Below are positions 1 to 9,310 of a DNA stretch of 64,000 nucleotides, one piece after another. How positions within the stretch are numbered: the stretch's first letter is position 1; every line of letters starts with the position of its first letter. The position numbers and the translations under genes were made by a program. The notes below the pieces were generated by a model, which had not been told where the DNA came from, made no database searches, and saw nothing but the letters and a program-made list of their open reading frames with translations. This stretch comes from Kitasatospora sp. NBC_01250 (lineage in GTDB: Bacteria > Actinomycetota > Actinomycetes > Streptomycetales > Streptomycetaceae). The stretch is taken from contig NZ_CP108476.1 in assembly GCF_036226465.1 (NCBI RefSeq), positions 4,836,001 through 4,900,000 on the forward strand, in the 5' to 3' direction.

Positions 1-664
1 AGGCGATCGCCCGGTACCAGCCGTCCCCGAAGGAGGCCAGGAAGGCGAAGCCCTCGCTGCTCGCGCCGGCGGTGATCGGCAGCTCGGGGGCCCGCTCCAC
101 GCGGACGTCGGCCAGCATCACGGAGCTGACCACCGACTCGCCGGGGAACGGGATGCCGACCAGCTCGCGCACGGCGCTGTGCACACCGTCCGCGCCCACC
201 ACGTAGCCGGCCCGGTGGGTGACCTGGCCGCCCGGGGTGGCCACCTGCAGGGTCACGCCCTCGGCGTCCTGGCGCAGGCCGGTGACCCGGTGCTCGCGCA
301 GCAGCACCGCACCGGCCTTCACGGCCCGCTCCTGCAACAGCCGTTCGGTGTTGTACTGCGGGGTGACCAGCAGGAACGGGAACCGGGTGGGCAGCGTGGA
401 CAGGTCGAAGCGCAGCCGGCCGAACAGGCGCAGCTCGGCGAGCCTGGTGCCGGTGGCGATCAGCTCCTCGGCCAGCCCCCGGGCGTCCAACTGCTCCAGC
501 GTGCGGGCGTGCACGGAGAAGGCGCGGGTCGTGTTGGCCTCCTTGCCGCGCCGCTCCAGCACCGTCACCCGCAGCCCGGCCGCGGCCAGGTCGCCGGCCA
601 GCAGCAGGCCGGTCGGACCGGCCCCGACCACAACCACCTCGGACTCGGTCAGCTGATCCGTCAT
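1..664 (-). CDS. FAD-dependent aromatic monooxygenase, 3' part outside window
   Basis: Partial gene: ATG at 664 reading leftward, about 221 residues visible, C-terminus beyond base 1. The N-terminus has the dinucleotide-binding GAGPTG at residues 14-19 after a hydrophobic strand, and later the ADGVHSAVR-type GD motif of class A flavoprotein hydroxylases (PheA/RdmE-like), which hydroxylate aromatic rings using NAD(P)H and O2. It is divergent from argS, with about 215 bases between the starts. A second enzyme of the same class sits at 34276-35889. The substrate cannot be told; the C-terminal thioredoxin-like part that would help is outside the window. Confidence 0.85.
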   Translation of the reverse strand, partial: MTDQLTESEVVVVGAGPTGLLLAGDLAAAGLRVTVLERRGKEANTTRAFSVHARTLEQLDARGLAEELIATGTRLAELRLFGRLRFDLSTLPTRFPFLLVTPQYNTERLLQERAVKAGAVLLREHRVTGLRQDAEGVTLQVATPGGQVTHRAGYVVGADGVHSAVRELVGIPFPGESVVSSVMLADVRVERAPELPITAGASSEGFAFLASFGDGWYRAIA

Positions 665-879
665 GGGCGTAACTCCCCGGGTTCGTCGGCTCATCAGTGG
701 GACGGGGTGACCATCGGTCTCGTACCCACCTTCCCATCATCGCGGGCCCGTTCGGCGCTGTGAATCTCCCGGACGGGGCGGCGGGCGCGAAATTCGGGCG
801 CTTCGCAGCGCCCCGCGCCCGTAGCATGCGGGCACTCGGGCGGCGGTGGTGCCGCCCGGACCGGAGAGAGGAAGCCCTG

Positions 880-2628
880 GTGGCTGAGGTACGCGCGGCG
901 ATGACTTTGGTGGAGGACGCGGTGGCCGGTGCCATGACGCGTGTCCTGACCCCAGAGCTCGCCCGACGCGACCCCGTGGTGCGGCCCTCGGAGCACGCCG
1001 ACTTCCAGTCCAACGTGGCGCTCTCGCTGGCCGGTCCGGCCGGGACGCCGCCGCGCGAGCTGGCGCTCGCGCTGCACGCCGAGCTGGCCGGCGGCCCGGT
1101 CGCCGCGACCCTGGCCGGGCCCGGTTTCCTCAACCTGACGCTGACCGACGAGCGGCTCTGGGGCCAGCTCGCCGACCGGCTCGCCGATCCGAGGCTCGGG
1201 GTGGGGCTGCCGCTGGCCGGCACCCGCACCGTGGTCGACTACTCCGGGCCGAACATCGCCAAGGGGATGCACGTCGGCCACCTGCGCAGCACCGTCATCG
1301 GTGACGTGCTGGCCCGGGTGCTGGCCTTCCTGGGCGGTGAGGTGATCCGGCAGAACCACCTGGGCGACTGGGGCACCAACTTCGGCATGCTGATCCAGTA
1401 CCTGGTGGAGCATCCCGAGTACGACTGGCAGGGGGACACGGCGGCCGACCAGGTCTCGGTGCTGGACGTCCTCTACCAGGCCGCCCGGCGGCTCTTCGAG
1501 GCCGATCCCGCCTTCGCCGAGCGGGCCCGGCAGCGGGTGGTGGCGCTGCAGGGCGGCGACGAGGCGACGCTGGCCCTGTGGCGGGAGCTGACGGCCGTCT
1601 CCGGCAAGGCGTTCCAGGCGCTCTACGAGCGGCTCGGGGTGCTGCTCACCGAGCAGGACACCGCCGCCGAGTCCAGCTACAACCCGTACCTGGACGAGGT
1701 GGTGGCGGAGCTGGTCGAGGCCGGTATCGCGGTCGACAGCGACGGCGCGCTCTGCGTCTTCGCCGAGGACCTGACCGGGCCGGACGGCGAGCCGGTGCCG
1801 CTGATCGTGCGCAAGAAGGACGGCGGCTACGGCTACCCGGCCACCGACCTGGCCACCCTGCGGCACCGGGTGGAGCGGCTCGGCGTGGACCGGATCCTCT
1901 ACGTCACCGACGCCCGGCAGGCGCTGCACTTCCGGCAGGTCTTCGCCACCGCCCGGCGGGCGGGCTGGCTGCCCGCCGGGGTGGCGGCGGTGCACGTGCC
2001 GTTCGGGATGGTGCTCGGCCCCGGCGGCACCCCGTTCAAGACCCGCTCGGGCGGCACCGTGCCGCTGGCCGGGCTGCTGGACGAGGCCGTCGAGGGGGCG
2101 CGGGCGGCGACGGCCGACAAGGCGCACGAGCTGACCGCCGAGGCGCTCACGGAGGTGGTCGAGGCGGCCGGGATCGGCGCGGTCAAGTACGCGGACCTGT
2201 CCACCTCGCGGGCGAAGAACTACGTCTTCGACACTGCCCAGATGGTCTCGCTGAACGGCAACACCGGTGTCTACCTGCAGTACGCGCACGCCCGGCTGTG
2301 CACCCTGCTGGGCAAGGCGGGCGGTGCCGGGGCGGACGGGGTGGACGCCTCGCTGCCGCTGCACCCGGCGGAGCGGGCGCTGATCCTGCGGCTGGACGGC
2401 TTCGACGCGGTACTCGGCGAGGTGGCCCGGGAGTTGGAGCCGCACCGGCTCTGCAGCTACCTGTTCGCGCTGGCCAAGGCGCTCACCGAGTTCTACGGCG
2501 CCTGCCCGGTGCTCAAGGCGCCCACCCCGGCGCTGCGGGCCAACCGGCTGGCGCTCTGCCGGCTGACCGCGCGCACCCTGGCGCAGGGGCTCGACCTGCT
2601 GGGACTGAAGGCGCCGGAGCGGATGTAG
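880..2628 (+). CDS. argS: Arginyl-tRNA synthetase
   Basis: Class I cytosolic synthetase charging tRNA-Arg with arginine. The class I signature appears as GPNIAKGMHVGHLRS near residue 123 (HVGH at about 131), and the KMSKS loop position reads FKTRSGG near residue 386, the relaxed form usual for ArgRS. The N-terminal tRNA-binding module and C-terminal anticodon-binding helices (YLQYAHAR, then LILRLDGF) are present. I chose GTG 880 because GGAGAGAGGA lies 7-8 bases upstream; an in-frame ATG at 697 would add 61 residues without a good ribosome site, and ATG 901 is an alternative. Length, 582 residues, fits the family. Confidence 0.95.
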   Translation: MAEVRAAMTLVEDAVAGAMTRVLTPELARRDPVVRPSEHADFQSNVALSLAGPAGTPPRELALALHAELAGGPVAATLAGPGFLNLTLTDERLWGQLADRLADPRLGVGLPLAGTRTVVDYSGPNIAKGMHVGHLRSTVIGDVLARVLAFLGGEVIRQNHLGDWGTNFGMLIQYLVEHPEYDWQGDTAADQVSVLDVLYQAARRLFEADPAFAERARQRVVALQGGDEATLALWRELTAVSGKAFQALYERLGVLLTEQDTAAESSYNPYLDEVVAELVEAGIAVDSDGALCVFAEDLTGPDGEPVPLIVRKKDGGYGYPATDLATLRHRVERLGVDRILYVTDARQALHFRQVFATARRAGWLPAGVAAVHVPFGMVLGPGGTPFKTRSGGTVPLAGLLDEAVEGARAATADKAHELTAEALTEVVEAAGIGAVKYADLSTSRAKNYVFDTAQMVSLNGNTGVYLQYAHARLCTLLGKAGGAGADGVDASLPLHPAERALILRLDGFDAVLGEVARELEPHRLCSYLFALAKALTEFYGACPVLKAPTPALRANRLALCRLTARTLAQGLDLLGLKAPERM

Positions 2629-2672
2629 GGCTCAGCGCCCCGCCCGCTCCGGCGCCGGCCGGCCAGGCCGGC

Positions 2673-4355
2673 TCAGTCCTGGTAGCGGATCTCCACCACG
2701 CGGAACCGGTTGGCCACGAAGGCGGCGTCGGTGTAGGCGGCGTTGGCGGCCGGGTTGGCGCCGGTGCCGTGCAGGTCGGAGAAGGCGGCGGTCTGGTTCG
2801 GGTAGACGCCCCCGGTGAGGTTGAGCGAGAGGCAGACGCCGGAGTCCAGGCAGGCCTGGACCAGCTGCTGCTCGACCTCGGCGGAGGTGGTGTAGCCGGT
2901 GGCCGTCATCGCGCCCTTCTCGGTGACGGTCAGGCGCAGCAGCTCCACGGCGTCCTGGGCGGAGTCGACGGCGACGGCGAAGTAGACCGGGCCGAAGCAC
3001 TCGGTGAGGAAGAGCGCACGGTCGTCCGGCTTGTGCGCCTCGACCTTGATCAGCGCGGGGGTGCGGATGGTGGCGCCCGGGAACTCCTCGCTGGTCACCA
3101 CCCGCGGCGCGAGGGCGAGGTCGCCGTACTCGCCGCCGGCCGCCGCCGCGCTGCGCTGCAGCACGGCCGGGTTGACCACGGCGCCCAGGATCGCGGCGGC
3201 CCGGGCGTCGTCGCCGAGCAGGCCCTCGATCGAGCCGGCCAGGTCGGCGACCACCTCGTCGTAGGACTTCGGGCCCTGGTCGGTCTCGATGCCGCCGCGC
3301 GGGATCAGCAGGTTCTGCGGGGTGGTGCACATCTGGCCGGTGTAGAGGGAGAGCGCGAAGGCCAGGTTGGCCAGCATCCCCTTGTAGTTGCCGGTGGACT
3401 CGATGACCACCGTGTTGACGCCGGCCTTCTCGGTGTAGACCAGCGCCTGCTTGGCGTTCTGCTCCAGCCAGTCGCCGAACTCGGTGGAGCCGGTGTAGTC
3501 GATGATCCGCACGTCCGGGTGGAGCGCCAGGGTCTTGGCGATGCCCTCGCGGTCGCGCTCGGCGGCCAGCGTGACGAGGTTGGGGTCGAAGCCGGCCTCC
3601 TCGAGCACCTCGCGGGCGATCCGCACGGTGAGCGCCAGCGGCAGCACCGCGCGCGGGTGAGGCTTGACCACCACCGGGTTGCCGGTGGCCAGCGAGGCGA
3701 ACAGACCGGGGTAGCCGTTCCAGGTCGGGAAGGTGTTGCAGCCGATCATCAGCGCGGTGCCGCGCGGCACGGTGACGAAGCGCTTGCGCAGCACCAGCGG
3801 GTCGCGCTTGCCCTGCGGCTTGGTCCAGCTGGCCTCGGCGGGCAGCTTGGCCTGCTCGGCGTAGGCGTAGGCGACCGCCTCCAGGCCCCGGTCCTGGGCG
3901 TGCGGGCCGCCGGCCTGGAAGGCCATCGCGGCGGCCTGACCGGTGGTGTGCTGGACGGCCAGCGCCATCTCGTGCGAGCGGGCGTTGATCCGGGCCAGGA
4001 TCTCCAGGCAGACCGCGGCGCGGGCGGCCGGGGTGGCGGCGGCCCAGGCGCCCTGGGCGGCCTTGGCGGCGGCCAGCAGCTCGGGGACCTCGCTGCGCGG
4101 GTAGGAGATGTTCAGTTCGAGGCCGAAGGGGGAGACCTCGGTGCCCTCCAGCTCGCCGGTGCTGGGCTGGCCGGGCAGCGCGAAGGGGGTGCCGAGCAGG
4201 GACTCGAAGGCACGCCTGCCCTCCTCGGGTGCGCCCTCGCCGTAGGCCTTGGGGAACTCGGGGTAGGGCGACCAGTAGTCCCGTTCGCCGAGCGCGGTGA
4301 GCGCCCGGGTGAGGGTCTCCTGGTGACGTTCGATCAATGCGTCCACGGCGGCCAT
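2673..4355 (-). CDS. paaN: Phenylacetic acid degradation protein PaaN (aldehyde dehydrogenase superfamily)
   Basis: A 560-residue protein matching the PaaN branch of aldehyde dehydrogenases, which oxidise or open the ring-derived aldehyde in phenylacetyl-CoA catabolism. Visible features: the N-terminal PaaN-type extension, the cofactor-binding segment IGCNTFPTWNGYPGLF, and the catalytic cysteine in GQMCTTPQN (Cys343). Start ATG 4355 is preceded by GGAGAGCC. It is divergent from a TetR gene, with a palindrome between them (4403-4420), so control by that regulator is likely. No other paa genes occur in the window, so the pathway role is inferred from family only. Confidence 0.85.
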   Translation of the reverse strand: MAAVDALIERHQETLTRALTALGERDYWSPYPEFPKAYGEGAPEEGRRAFESLLGTPFALPGQPSTGELEGTEVSPFGLELNISYPRSEVPELLAAAKAAQGAWAAATPAARAAVCLEILARINARSHEMALAVQHTTGQAAAMAFQAGGPHAQDRGLEAVAYAYAEQAKLPAEASWTKPQGKRDPLVLRKRFVTVPRGTALMIGCNTFPTWNGYPGLFASLATGNPVVVKPHPRAVLPLALTVRIAREVLEEAGFDPNLVTLAAERDREGIAKTLALHPDVRIIDYTGSTEFGDWLEQNAKQALVYTEKAGVNTVVIESTGNYKGMLANLAFALSLYTGQMCTTPQNLLIPRGGIETDQGPKSYDEVVADLAGSIEGLLGDDARAAAILGAVVNPAVLQRSAAAAGGEYGDLALAPRVVTSEEFPGATIRTPALIKVEAHKPDDRALFLTECFGPVYFAVAVDSAQDAVELLRLTVTEKGAMTATGYTTSAEVEQQLVQACLDSGVCLSLNLTGGVYPNQTAAFSDLHGTGANPAANAAYTDAAFVANRFRVVEIRYQD

Positions 4356-4402
4356 GCGGGCTCTCCTCGGAGGGGGAGGACTGGGCTGACGCTCCTCAGC
4401 GT

Positions 4403-4420
4403 AACCGAACGATCGGTCGG
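4403..4420. promoter_or_regulatory. Palindromic TetR-type operator between paaN and tetR
   Basis: The site reads AACCGA-ACGA-TCGGTC followed by GG: six-base arms with one mismatch around a 4-base spacer. The same arms and spacing recur at 5765-5780 upstream of the bkdA-like gene. It sits 48 bases from the paaN start and 110 from the tetR start. Confidence 0.6.
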
Positions 4421-4529
4421 GGGGACAGGGTGTGCGGGGACGGGCTGTGCGGGGACGGGGAGCACGGGCAAGGGGTGCGCGGCCAGGGGTGCACGGAGGC
4501 GGCCCGCCGGGTGCGGGGATACTCGGTGC

Positions 4530-5123
4530 ATGGCCGAGTACCCGAACCGCACCACTTACACCGTCGACTCCCTGCTCGCCGTCACCGTGGAGGTCTTCAA
4601 CGACCGCGGCTACGACGGCACCTCGATGGAGGACCTGTCGCGGGCGGCCGGGATCTCCAAGTCCTCGATCTACCACCACGTGCGCGGCAAGGAGGAGCTG
4701 CTGCGGCTCGCGGTCGGCCGGGCGCTGGACGGGCTGTTCGCGATCCTGGACGAGCCGGGTGCCGGCCGGGGCCGGGCCGTGGACCGGCTGGAGCACGTGG
4801 TGCGGCGGACCACCGAGGTGCTGCTGGCCGAGCTGCCCTACGTCACGCTGCTGCTGCGGGTGCGCGGCAACACCGGCACCGAGAAGTGGGCGCTGGAGCG
4901 CCGCCGGGACTTCGACCACCGGGTGGCCGAGCTGCTCCGGGAGGCGGTGGCGGCGGGCGAGCTGCGCGCGGACGTGGAGCCGCGGCTGGCCACCCGGCTG
5001 CTCTTCGGGATGATCAACTCGATCGTCGAGTGGTACCGGCCCGACGGCCCGCTGGCGGAGCACACGGTGGACGGGGTGCCGGACGCGGTGATCCACCTGG
5101 CCTTCGACGGTCTGCGGGCCTGA
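4530..5123 (+). CDS. TetR/AcrR family transcriptional regulator (PaaR-like)
   Basis: A 197-residue repressor with an N-terminal TetR helix-turn-helix (residues about 33-51, MEDLSRAAGISKSSIYHHV) and an all-helical ligand domain. The gene begins at ATG 4530 and is divergent from paaN. In actinomycetes this arrangement usually means a CoA-thioester- or aromatic-acid-responsive repressor of paaN and itself. The palindrome in the intergenic region is the obvious operator, and its copy at 5765-5780 suggests the bkd-like operon is also controlled. Ligand unknown. Confidence 0.85.
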   Translation: MAEYPNRTTYTVDSLLAVTVEVFNDRGYDGTSMEDLSRAAGISKSSIYHHVRGKEELLRLAVGRALDGLFAILDEPGAGRGRAVDRLEHVVRRTTEVLLAELPYVTLLLRVRGNTGTEKWALERRRDFDHRVAELLREAVAAGELRADVEPRLATRLLFGMINSIVEWYRPDGPLAEHTVDGVPDAVIHLAFDGLRA

Positions 5124-5148
5124 GCGGGCGCCCTCAGGCCGGGCGCCC

Positions 5149-5664
5149 TCAGGCCGGAGGTACCCGGTCGGTCTCCTCGAAGACCAGCAGGGTCTGGGTG
5201 GAGAGCACGTCGGGGATGGCCTGGATGCTGCCCAGCACCAGCTCCCGCAGCGCCCGGTTGTCGGCGGTGTGCACCAGCATCAGCACGTCGAACTCGCCGC
5301 CCACCAGGGCGATGTGCGCCACCCCCGGCAGGTCGAGCAGCTGTTCGCGCACGGTGCGCCAGGAGTTCTGGACGATCTTCAGGGTGACGTAGGCGCAGGC
5401 GCCCTGACCGGCCCGCTCGTGGTCGACCCGGGCGGTGAAGCCGCGGATCACGCCGTCCTCCATCATTCGGGCGATCCGGGCGTAGGCGTTGGCGCGCGAG
5501 ACGTGCACCCGCTCGGCGACCGAGCGTATCGAGGCCCGGCCGTCCTGCTGGAGCAGCCGCAGGATCGAGCGGTCGACCCGGTCGAGGCCCCGGTCGGCGC
5601 CGGTGCCCACCGCCGGGAGCTGCGCTCTGCCTCCGGTCGACCCGGCCATTTGTTCAGCACTCAT
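5149..5664 (-). CDS. bkdR: Lrp/AsnC family transcriptional regulator (BkdR-like)
   Basis: A 171-residue Lrp/AsnC protein: winged HTH at residues about 28-70 (recognition helix around VHVSRANAYARI) followed by the RAM ligand-binding domain (LVGGEFDVLMLVHT). Start ATG 5664 has GGAGGG 9 bases upstream; another ATG in frame at 5682 is less well placed. It is divergent from the 2-oxoacid dehydrogenase operon, the position held by bkdR in Streptomyces, where it responds to branched-chain amino acids. The assignment rests on position and family, not on a specific motif. Confidence 0.82.
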   Translation of the reverse strand: MSAEQMAGSTGGRAQLPAVGTGADRGLDRVDRSILRLLQQDGRASIRSVAERVHVSRANAYARIARMMEDGVIRGFTARVDHERAGQGACAYVTLKIVQNSWRTVREQLLDLPGVAHIALVGGEFDVLMLVHTADNRALRELVLGSIQAIPDVLSTQTLLVFEETDRVPPA

Positions 5665-5764
5665 GTCCCCCAGCCCTCCCATGATGGACGCGCTGCCTTC
5701 AGCAGACTGCCGCGGCGGCCGATTGTCCAGCACCTTGGTTCGGCTGTGGCCACAATGAACAGAC

Positions 5765-5780
5765 AACCGAACAATCGGTT
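5765..5780. promoter_or_regulatory. Perfect palindrome upstream of bkdA-like gene, matching the paaN/tetR operator
   Basis: AACCGA-ACAA-TCGGTT: two perfect six-base arms around four bases. The left arm and spacing are identical to the 4403-4420 site. It lies 83 bases before the ATG of the E1-alpha gene, a plausible promoter position. Confidence 0.6.
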
Positions 5781-5862
5781 GGGAGGCAACACCCCCCTGC
5801 CGTCCTTCCCGCGGCCCGCCGGCTTCCGCTGCGGCGACCTCCCCACCCCTTGGAGGTGCCTG

Positions 5863-7005
5863 ATGACCGTCCTCGACCACCGGCCCACCGCGCCCGTCCC
5901 CCCGTGGCTGCCCGACGCGAGCGGCCCCAGGACCGACCCCGCACCGCTGCTGCCGGACACCTCCCCGGTCCGCGTCCTCGGCACCCCCGCGCTGGCCAAG
6001 TACGACCCCGAGCTGCTGCGCGACCTGTACCGCCGACTGGTGGTGGGCCGCCGCTACAACCAGCAGGCGACCACCCTCACCAAGCAGGGCCGGCTCGCGG
6101 TCTACCCCTCCTCCACCGGCCAGGAGGCCTGCGAGGTGGCGGCGGCGGCCGTGCTCGGCGCCGACGACTGGCTCTTCCCCAGCTACCGCGACACCCTCGC
6201 GGTGGTCGGGCGCGGGGTGGACCCGCTGGCCGCGCTGACCCTGCTGCGCGGCAGCGCGCACACCGGCTACGACCCCCGGGCCACCCGGACCGCGCCGCTC
6301 TGCACCCCGCTGGCCACCCAGGCGCCGCACGCGGTCGGGCTGGCGCACGCGGCGCGGCTGCGCGGCGAGCCGGTGGTGGCGCTCGCCATGCTCGGCGACG
6401 GCGGCACCAGCGAGGGCGACTTCCACGAGGCGCTGAACTTCGCCGCGGTGCTGAACGCCCCGGTGGTCTTCCTGGTGCAGAACAACGGCTACGCCATCTC
6501 GGTGCCGCTCACCAAGCAGTCGGCGGCGCCGAGCCTGGCGCACAAGGCGGTCGGCTACGGGATGCCCGGACGGCTGGTGGACGGCAACGACGTGGTGGCC
6601 GTGCACGCGGTGCTGGCCGAAGCGATGGACCGGGCCAGGTCCGGCGGCGGCCCGACCCTGGTGGAGGCGCTGACCTACCGGCTGGAGGCGCACACCAACG
6701 CCGACGACGCGACCCGCTACCGGGTCGGCGAGGAGGTGGAGGCCTGGCGCGCGCACGATCCGCTGGTGCTGATGGAGCGCCACCTGCGCGAGGCCGACCT
6801 GCTGGACGACGCGACGGTGGCCCGGGCGGCCGAGGAGGCCGAGGCGGTGGCGGCCACCATGCGCGCGGAGTTCCACGCCGAGCCCGAGCTCGACCCGCTC
6901 AGCCTGTTCCGGCACGTGTACGCCGAACCGACGCCGCAACTCATGGAGCAGGCGGAACAGTTGGCGGCCGAGCTGGCGGCCGAGCAGGCGGGGGCGGGGG
7001 CGTGA
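5863..7005 (+). CDS. bkdA: 2-oxoacid dehydrogenase E1 component, alpha subunit (branched-chain/pyruvate type)
   Basis: A 380-residue thiamine-diphosphate enzyme subunit that decarboxylates a 2-oxoacid and passes the acyl group to E2 lipoate. The ThDP motif runs from GDGGTSEGDFHEA (residues 178-190) to QNNGYAIS (N207, N208); the phosphorylation-loop region YRLEAHTNADDATRYR follows. ATG 5863 follows TGGAGGTG. First gene of a tight three-gene operon with E1-beta and E2, behind an Lrp gene and a TetR-like operator. In Streptomyces this complex supplies branched-chain acyl-CoA starters for fatty acids and polyketides. A pyruvate-preferring enzyme cannot be excluded from sequence. Confidence 0.88.
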   Translation: MTVLDHRPTAPVPPWLPDASGPRTDPAPLLPDTSPVRVLGTPALAKYDPELLRDLYRRLVVGRRYNQQATTLTKQGRLAVYPSSTGQEACEVAAAAVLGADDWLFPSYRDTLAVVGRGVDPLAALTLLRGSAHTGYDPRATRTAPLCTPLATQAPHAVGLAHAARLRGEPVVALAMLGDGGTSEGDFHEALNFAAVLNAPVVFLVQNNGYAISVPLTKQSAAPSLAHKAVGYGMPGRLVDGNDVVAVHAVLAEAMDRARSGGGPTLVEALTYRLEAHTNADDATRYRVGEEVEAWRAHDPLVLMERHLREADLLDDATVARAAEEAEAVAATMRAEFHAEPELDPLSLFRHVYAEPTPQLMEQAEQLAAELAAEQAGAGA

Positions 7006-7010
7006 ACGTG

Positions 7011-8006
7011 ATGACCACGGAGCAGGGTGTGCGCACCAGCAGCATGGCGCAGGCGCTCAACGCCGCGCTGCGCGACGAGATGCGGGCCGACCCGGCGGTG
7101 CACCTGCTGGGCGAGGACGTCGGCACCCTGGGCGGGGTCTTCCGGATCACCGACGGCCTGGCGGCCGAGTTCGGCGCGGACCGCTGCCTGGACACCCCGC
7201 TGGCCGAGGCGGGCATCCTGGGCACCGCGATCGGCATGGCGATGTACGGGCTGCGCCCGGTGGTGGAGATGCAGTTCGACGCCTTCGCCTACCCCGCGAT
7301 GGAGCAACTCGTCTCGCACGTGGCCAAGATGCGCAACCGGACGGCGGGCGGGCTCGGCCTGCCGATCACCGTGCGGGTGCCCTACGGCGGCGGGATCGGC
7401 GGGGTGGAGCACCACAGCGACTCCTCCGAGGCGTACTACACGGCCACCCCCGGGCTGCACGTGGTCACCCCGGCCACCGTCTCCGACGCCTACGGCCTGC
7501 TGCGGGCCTCGATCGCCTCGGACGACCCGGTGATCTTCCTGGAGCCCAAGCGGCTCTACTGGTCCAAGGACGAGCTGGACACCACGGCCCCGAGCGAGCC
7601 GATCGGGCGCGCGGTGCTGCGCCGGGCCGGGCGCTCGGCGGTGCTGATCACCTACGGGCCCTCGCTGCCGGTCTGCCTGGAGGCGGCCGAGGCGGCCAGG
7701 GCCGAGGGCTGGGACCTGGCGGTGCTGGACCTGCGCAGCCTGGTGCCGTTCGACGACGCGACGGTCTGCGAGGTGGTCCGCTCGGTGGGCCGCGCGGTGG
7801 TGGTGCACGAGGCGAGCGGGTTCGGCGGCGTCGGTGCCGAGATCGCCGCCCGGGTCAGCGAGCGCTGCTTCCACCACCTGGCCGCTCCGGTGCTGCGGGT
7901 GACCGGCTTCGACATCCCCTACCCGCCGCCGATGCTGGAGCACCACCACCTGCCCGGCGTGGACCGGATCCTGGACGCGGTCGCCAAGCTGCAGTGGGAG
8001 GACTGA
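7011..8006 (+). CDS. bkdB: 2-oxoacid dehydrogenase E1 component, beta subunit
   Basis: A 331-residue transketolase-like subunit pairing with the upstream E1-alpha. Family features: MAQALNAALRDEM near the N-terminus, the LGEDVGTLGGVFRITDGL segment that contacts ThDP, PLAEAGILGTAIGMA, and the C-terminal transketolase domain (HEASGFGGVGAEIAA). I prefer ATG 7011, 10 bases past a G-rich ribosome site; GTG 7002, overlapping the upstream stop as GTGA, is in frame and possible. Translational coupling with bkdA is likely either way. Confidence 0.9.
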   Translation: MTTEQGVRTSSMAQALNAALRDEMRADPAVHLLGEDVGTLGGVFRITDGLAAEFGADRCLDTPLAEAGILGTAIGMAMYGLRPVVEMQFDAFAYPAMEQLVSHVAKMRNRTAGGLGLPITVRVPYGGGIGGVEHHSDSSEAYYTATPGLHVVTPATVSDAYGLLRASIASDDPVIFLEPKRLYWSKDELDTTAPSEPIGRAVLRRAGRSAVLITYGPSLPVCLEAAEAARAEGWDLAVLDLRSLVPFDDATVCEVVRSVGRAVVVHEASGFGGVGAEIAARVSERCFHHLAAPVLRVTGFDIPYPPPMLEHHHLPGVDRILDAVAKLQWED

Positions 8007-8011
8007 GCGTG

Positions 8012-9310
8012 ATGCCCATCGTGCGTGAGTTCACCCTGCCGGACCTCGGCGAAGGACTGACCGGGGCCGAGGTGGTGCGCTGGCTGGTGGAGGTCGGCGA
8101 CGTGATCGCCGTCGACCAGCCGGTGGTGGAGGTGGAGACCGCCAAGGCGATGGTGGAGGTGCCCTGCCCGTACGGCGGGGTGGTCACCGCGCGCTACGGC
8201 GAGGTCGGCGAGGAACGGGCGGTGGGACAGCCGCTGGTGACGGTGGCGGTCTCGCCGGAGCCGGGCACCACCGTGCCCGATGCCGCGGGGCCGCAGGAGA
8301 ACGAGCGCCCGCTGGTGGGGTACGGCGTGGCGGAGGGCGGCAAGGGCTCGCGTCGGCGCCGGGTGGGTGCTGCGGCCCCGGCCGGGCAGGCCGTCGCTGC
8401 TCCGGTCGCCGCTCCGCAGCCGGTGGTCGAGCAGCCGGCCACCGCGATCGCGGTGATCTCCCCGCTGGTGCGCAGGCTGGCCCGGGAGCACGGCGTCGAC
8501 CTGGCCGCCGTTGCCGGCAGCGGCCCGGACGGGCTGATCATGCGGGCCGACGTGGAACGCGCGATCCTGCCGGCCGCCGCCCCGGCACCCGCCGCGGTGC
8601 CTGCGGACGCGGAGGTCGTCCCGCTGCGCGGGCTGCGCCGCACGGTGGCCGAGAAGCTCACCCGCAGCCACCACGAGATCCCGGCGGTCACTGTCTGGGT
8701 GGACGCGGACGCGACCGAACTGCTCGCCGTGCGCGCCCAGATGAACCAGGCACCGGACGCCCCGAAGGTCAGCCTGCTCGCACTGTTCGCCCGGATCTGC
8801 GTGGCCGCGCTGGCCCGCCACCCCGAGCTCAACTCCAGCGTGGACCTGGACGCGAACGGCGCCCCGGTCGCGCTGCGCCGGCACACCGCCGTCCACCTGG
8901 GCTTCGCCGCGCAGAGCGAGCGCGGTCTGGTGGTCCCGGTGGTGCGCGACGCGCAACGGCTCACCACCGAGCAACTGGGCGCGGAGCTGGGCCGGTTGAC
9001 AGCTTCCGCACGCGCCGGCACGCTCACCCCGGCCGAGCTGACCGGAGGCACCTTCACCCTCAACAACTACGGCGTCTTCGGCGTCGACGGCTCCACCCCG
9101 ATCCTCAACCACCCGGAGGCGGCGATGCTCGGGGTGGGCCGGATCACGGCCAAACCATGGGTCCACGAAGGCCAGTTGGCAGTGCGCCAGGTCACCCAGC
9201 TGTCGTTCACCTTCGACCACCGGGTCTGCGACGGCGGCACGGCGGGCGGCTTCCTGCGCTTCGTCGCGGACTGCGTGGAGCGACCGGGGATGCTGCTGCG
9301 GCAGGTGTGA
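8012..9310 (+). CDS. bkdC: Dihydrolipoamide acyltransferase (E2) of the 2-oxoacid dehydrogenase complex
   Basis: A 432-residue E2: N-terminal lipoyl domain with the lipoylated lysine in VETAKAMVEV (K45), an Ala/Pro linker, a peripheral subunit-binding domain (about 149-185, ISPLVRRLAREHGVDL) and the catalytic acyltransferase domain ending in FDHRVCDGG (H403, D407, G408). It moves the acyl group from lipoate to CoA. ATG 8012 has GTGGGAGG 8-9 bases upstream, inside the E1-beta end. Last gene of the operon; no E3 gene is linked, so a lipoamide dehydrogenase from elsewhere must complete the complex. Confidence 0.92.
   Translation: MPIVREFTLPDLGEGLTGAEVVRWLVEVGDVIAVDQPVVEVETAKAMVEVPCPYGGVVTARYGEVGEERAVGQPLVTVAVSPEPGTTVPDAAGPQENERPLVGYGVAEGGKGSRRRRVGAAAPAGQAVAAPVAAPQPVVEQPATAIAVISPLVRRLAREHGVDLAAVAGSGPDGLIMRADVERAILPAAAPAPAAVPADAEVVPLRGLRRTVAEKLTRSHHEIPAVTVWVDADATELLAVRAQMNQAPDAPKVSLLALFARICVAALARHPELNSSVDLDANGAPVALRRHTAVHLGFAAQSERGLVVPVVRDAQRLTTEQLGAELGRLTASARAGTLTPAELTGGTFTLNNYGVFGVDGSTPILNHPEAAMLGVGRITAKPWVHEGQLAVRQVTQLSFTFDHRVCDGGTAGGFLRFVADCVERPGMLLRQV

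Noticed and set aside
694..2445. A 583-codon minus-strand frame opposite argS
   Set aside because: Composition is Arg/Gln/His/Val-rich with no domain, while argS motifs lie in the plus frame.
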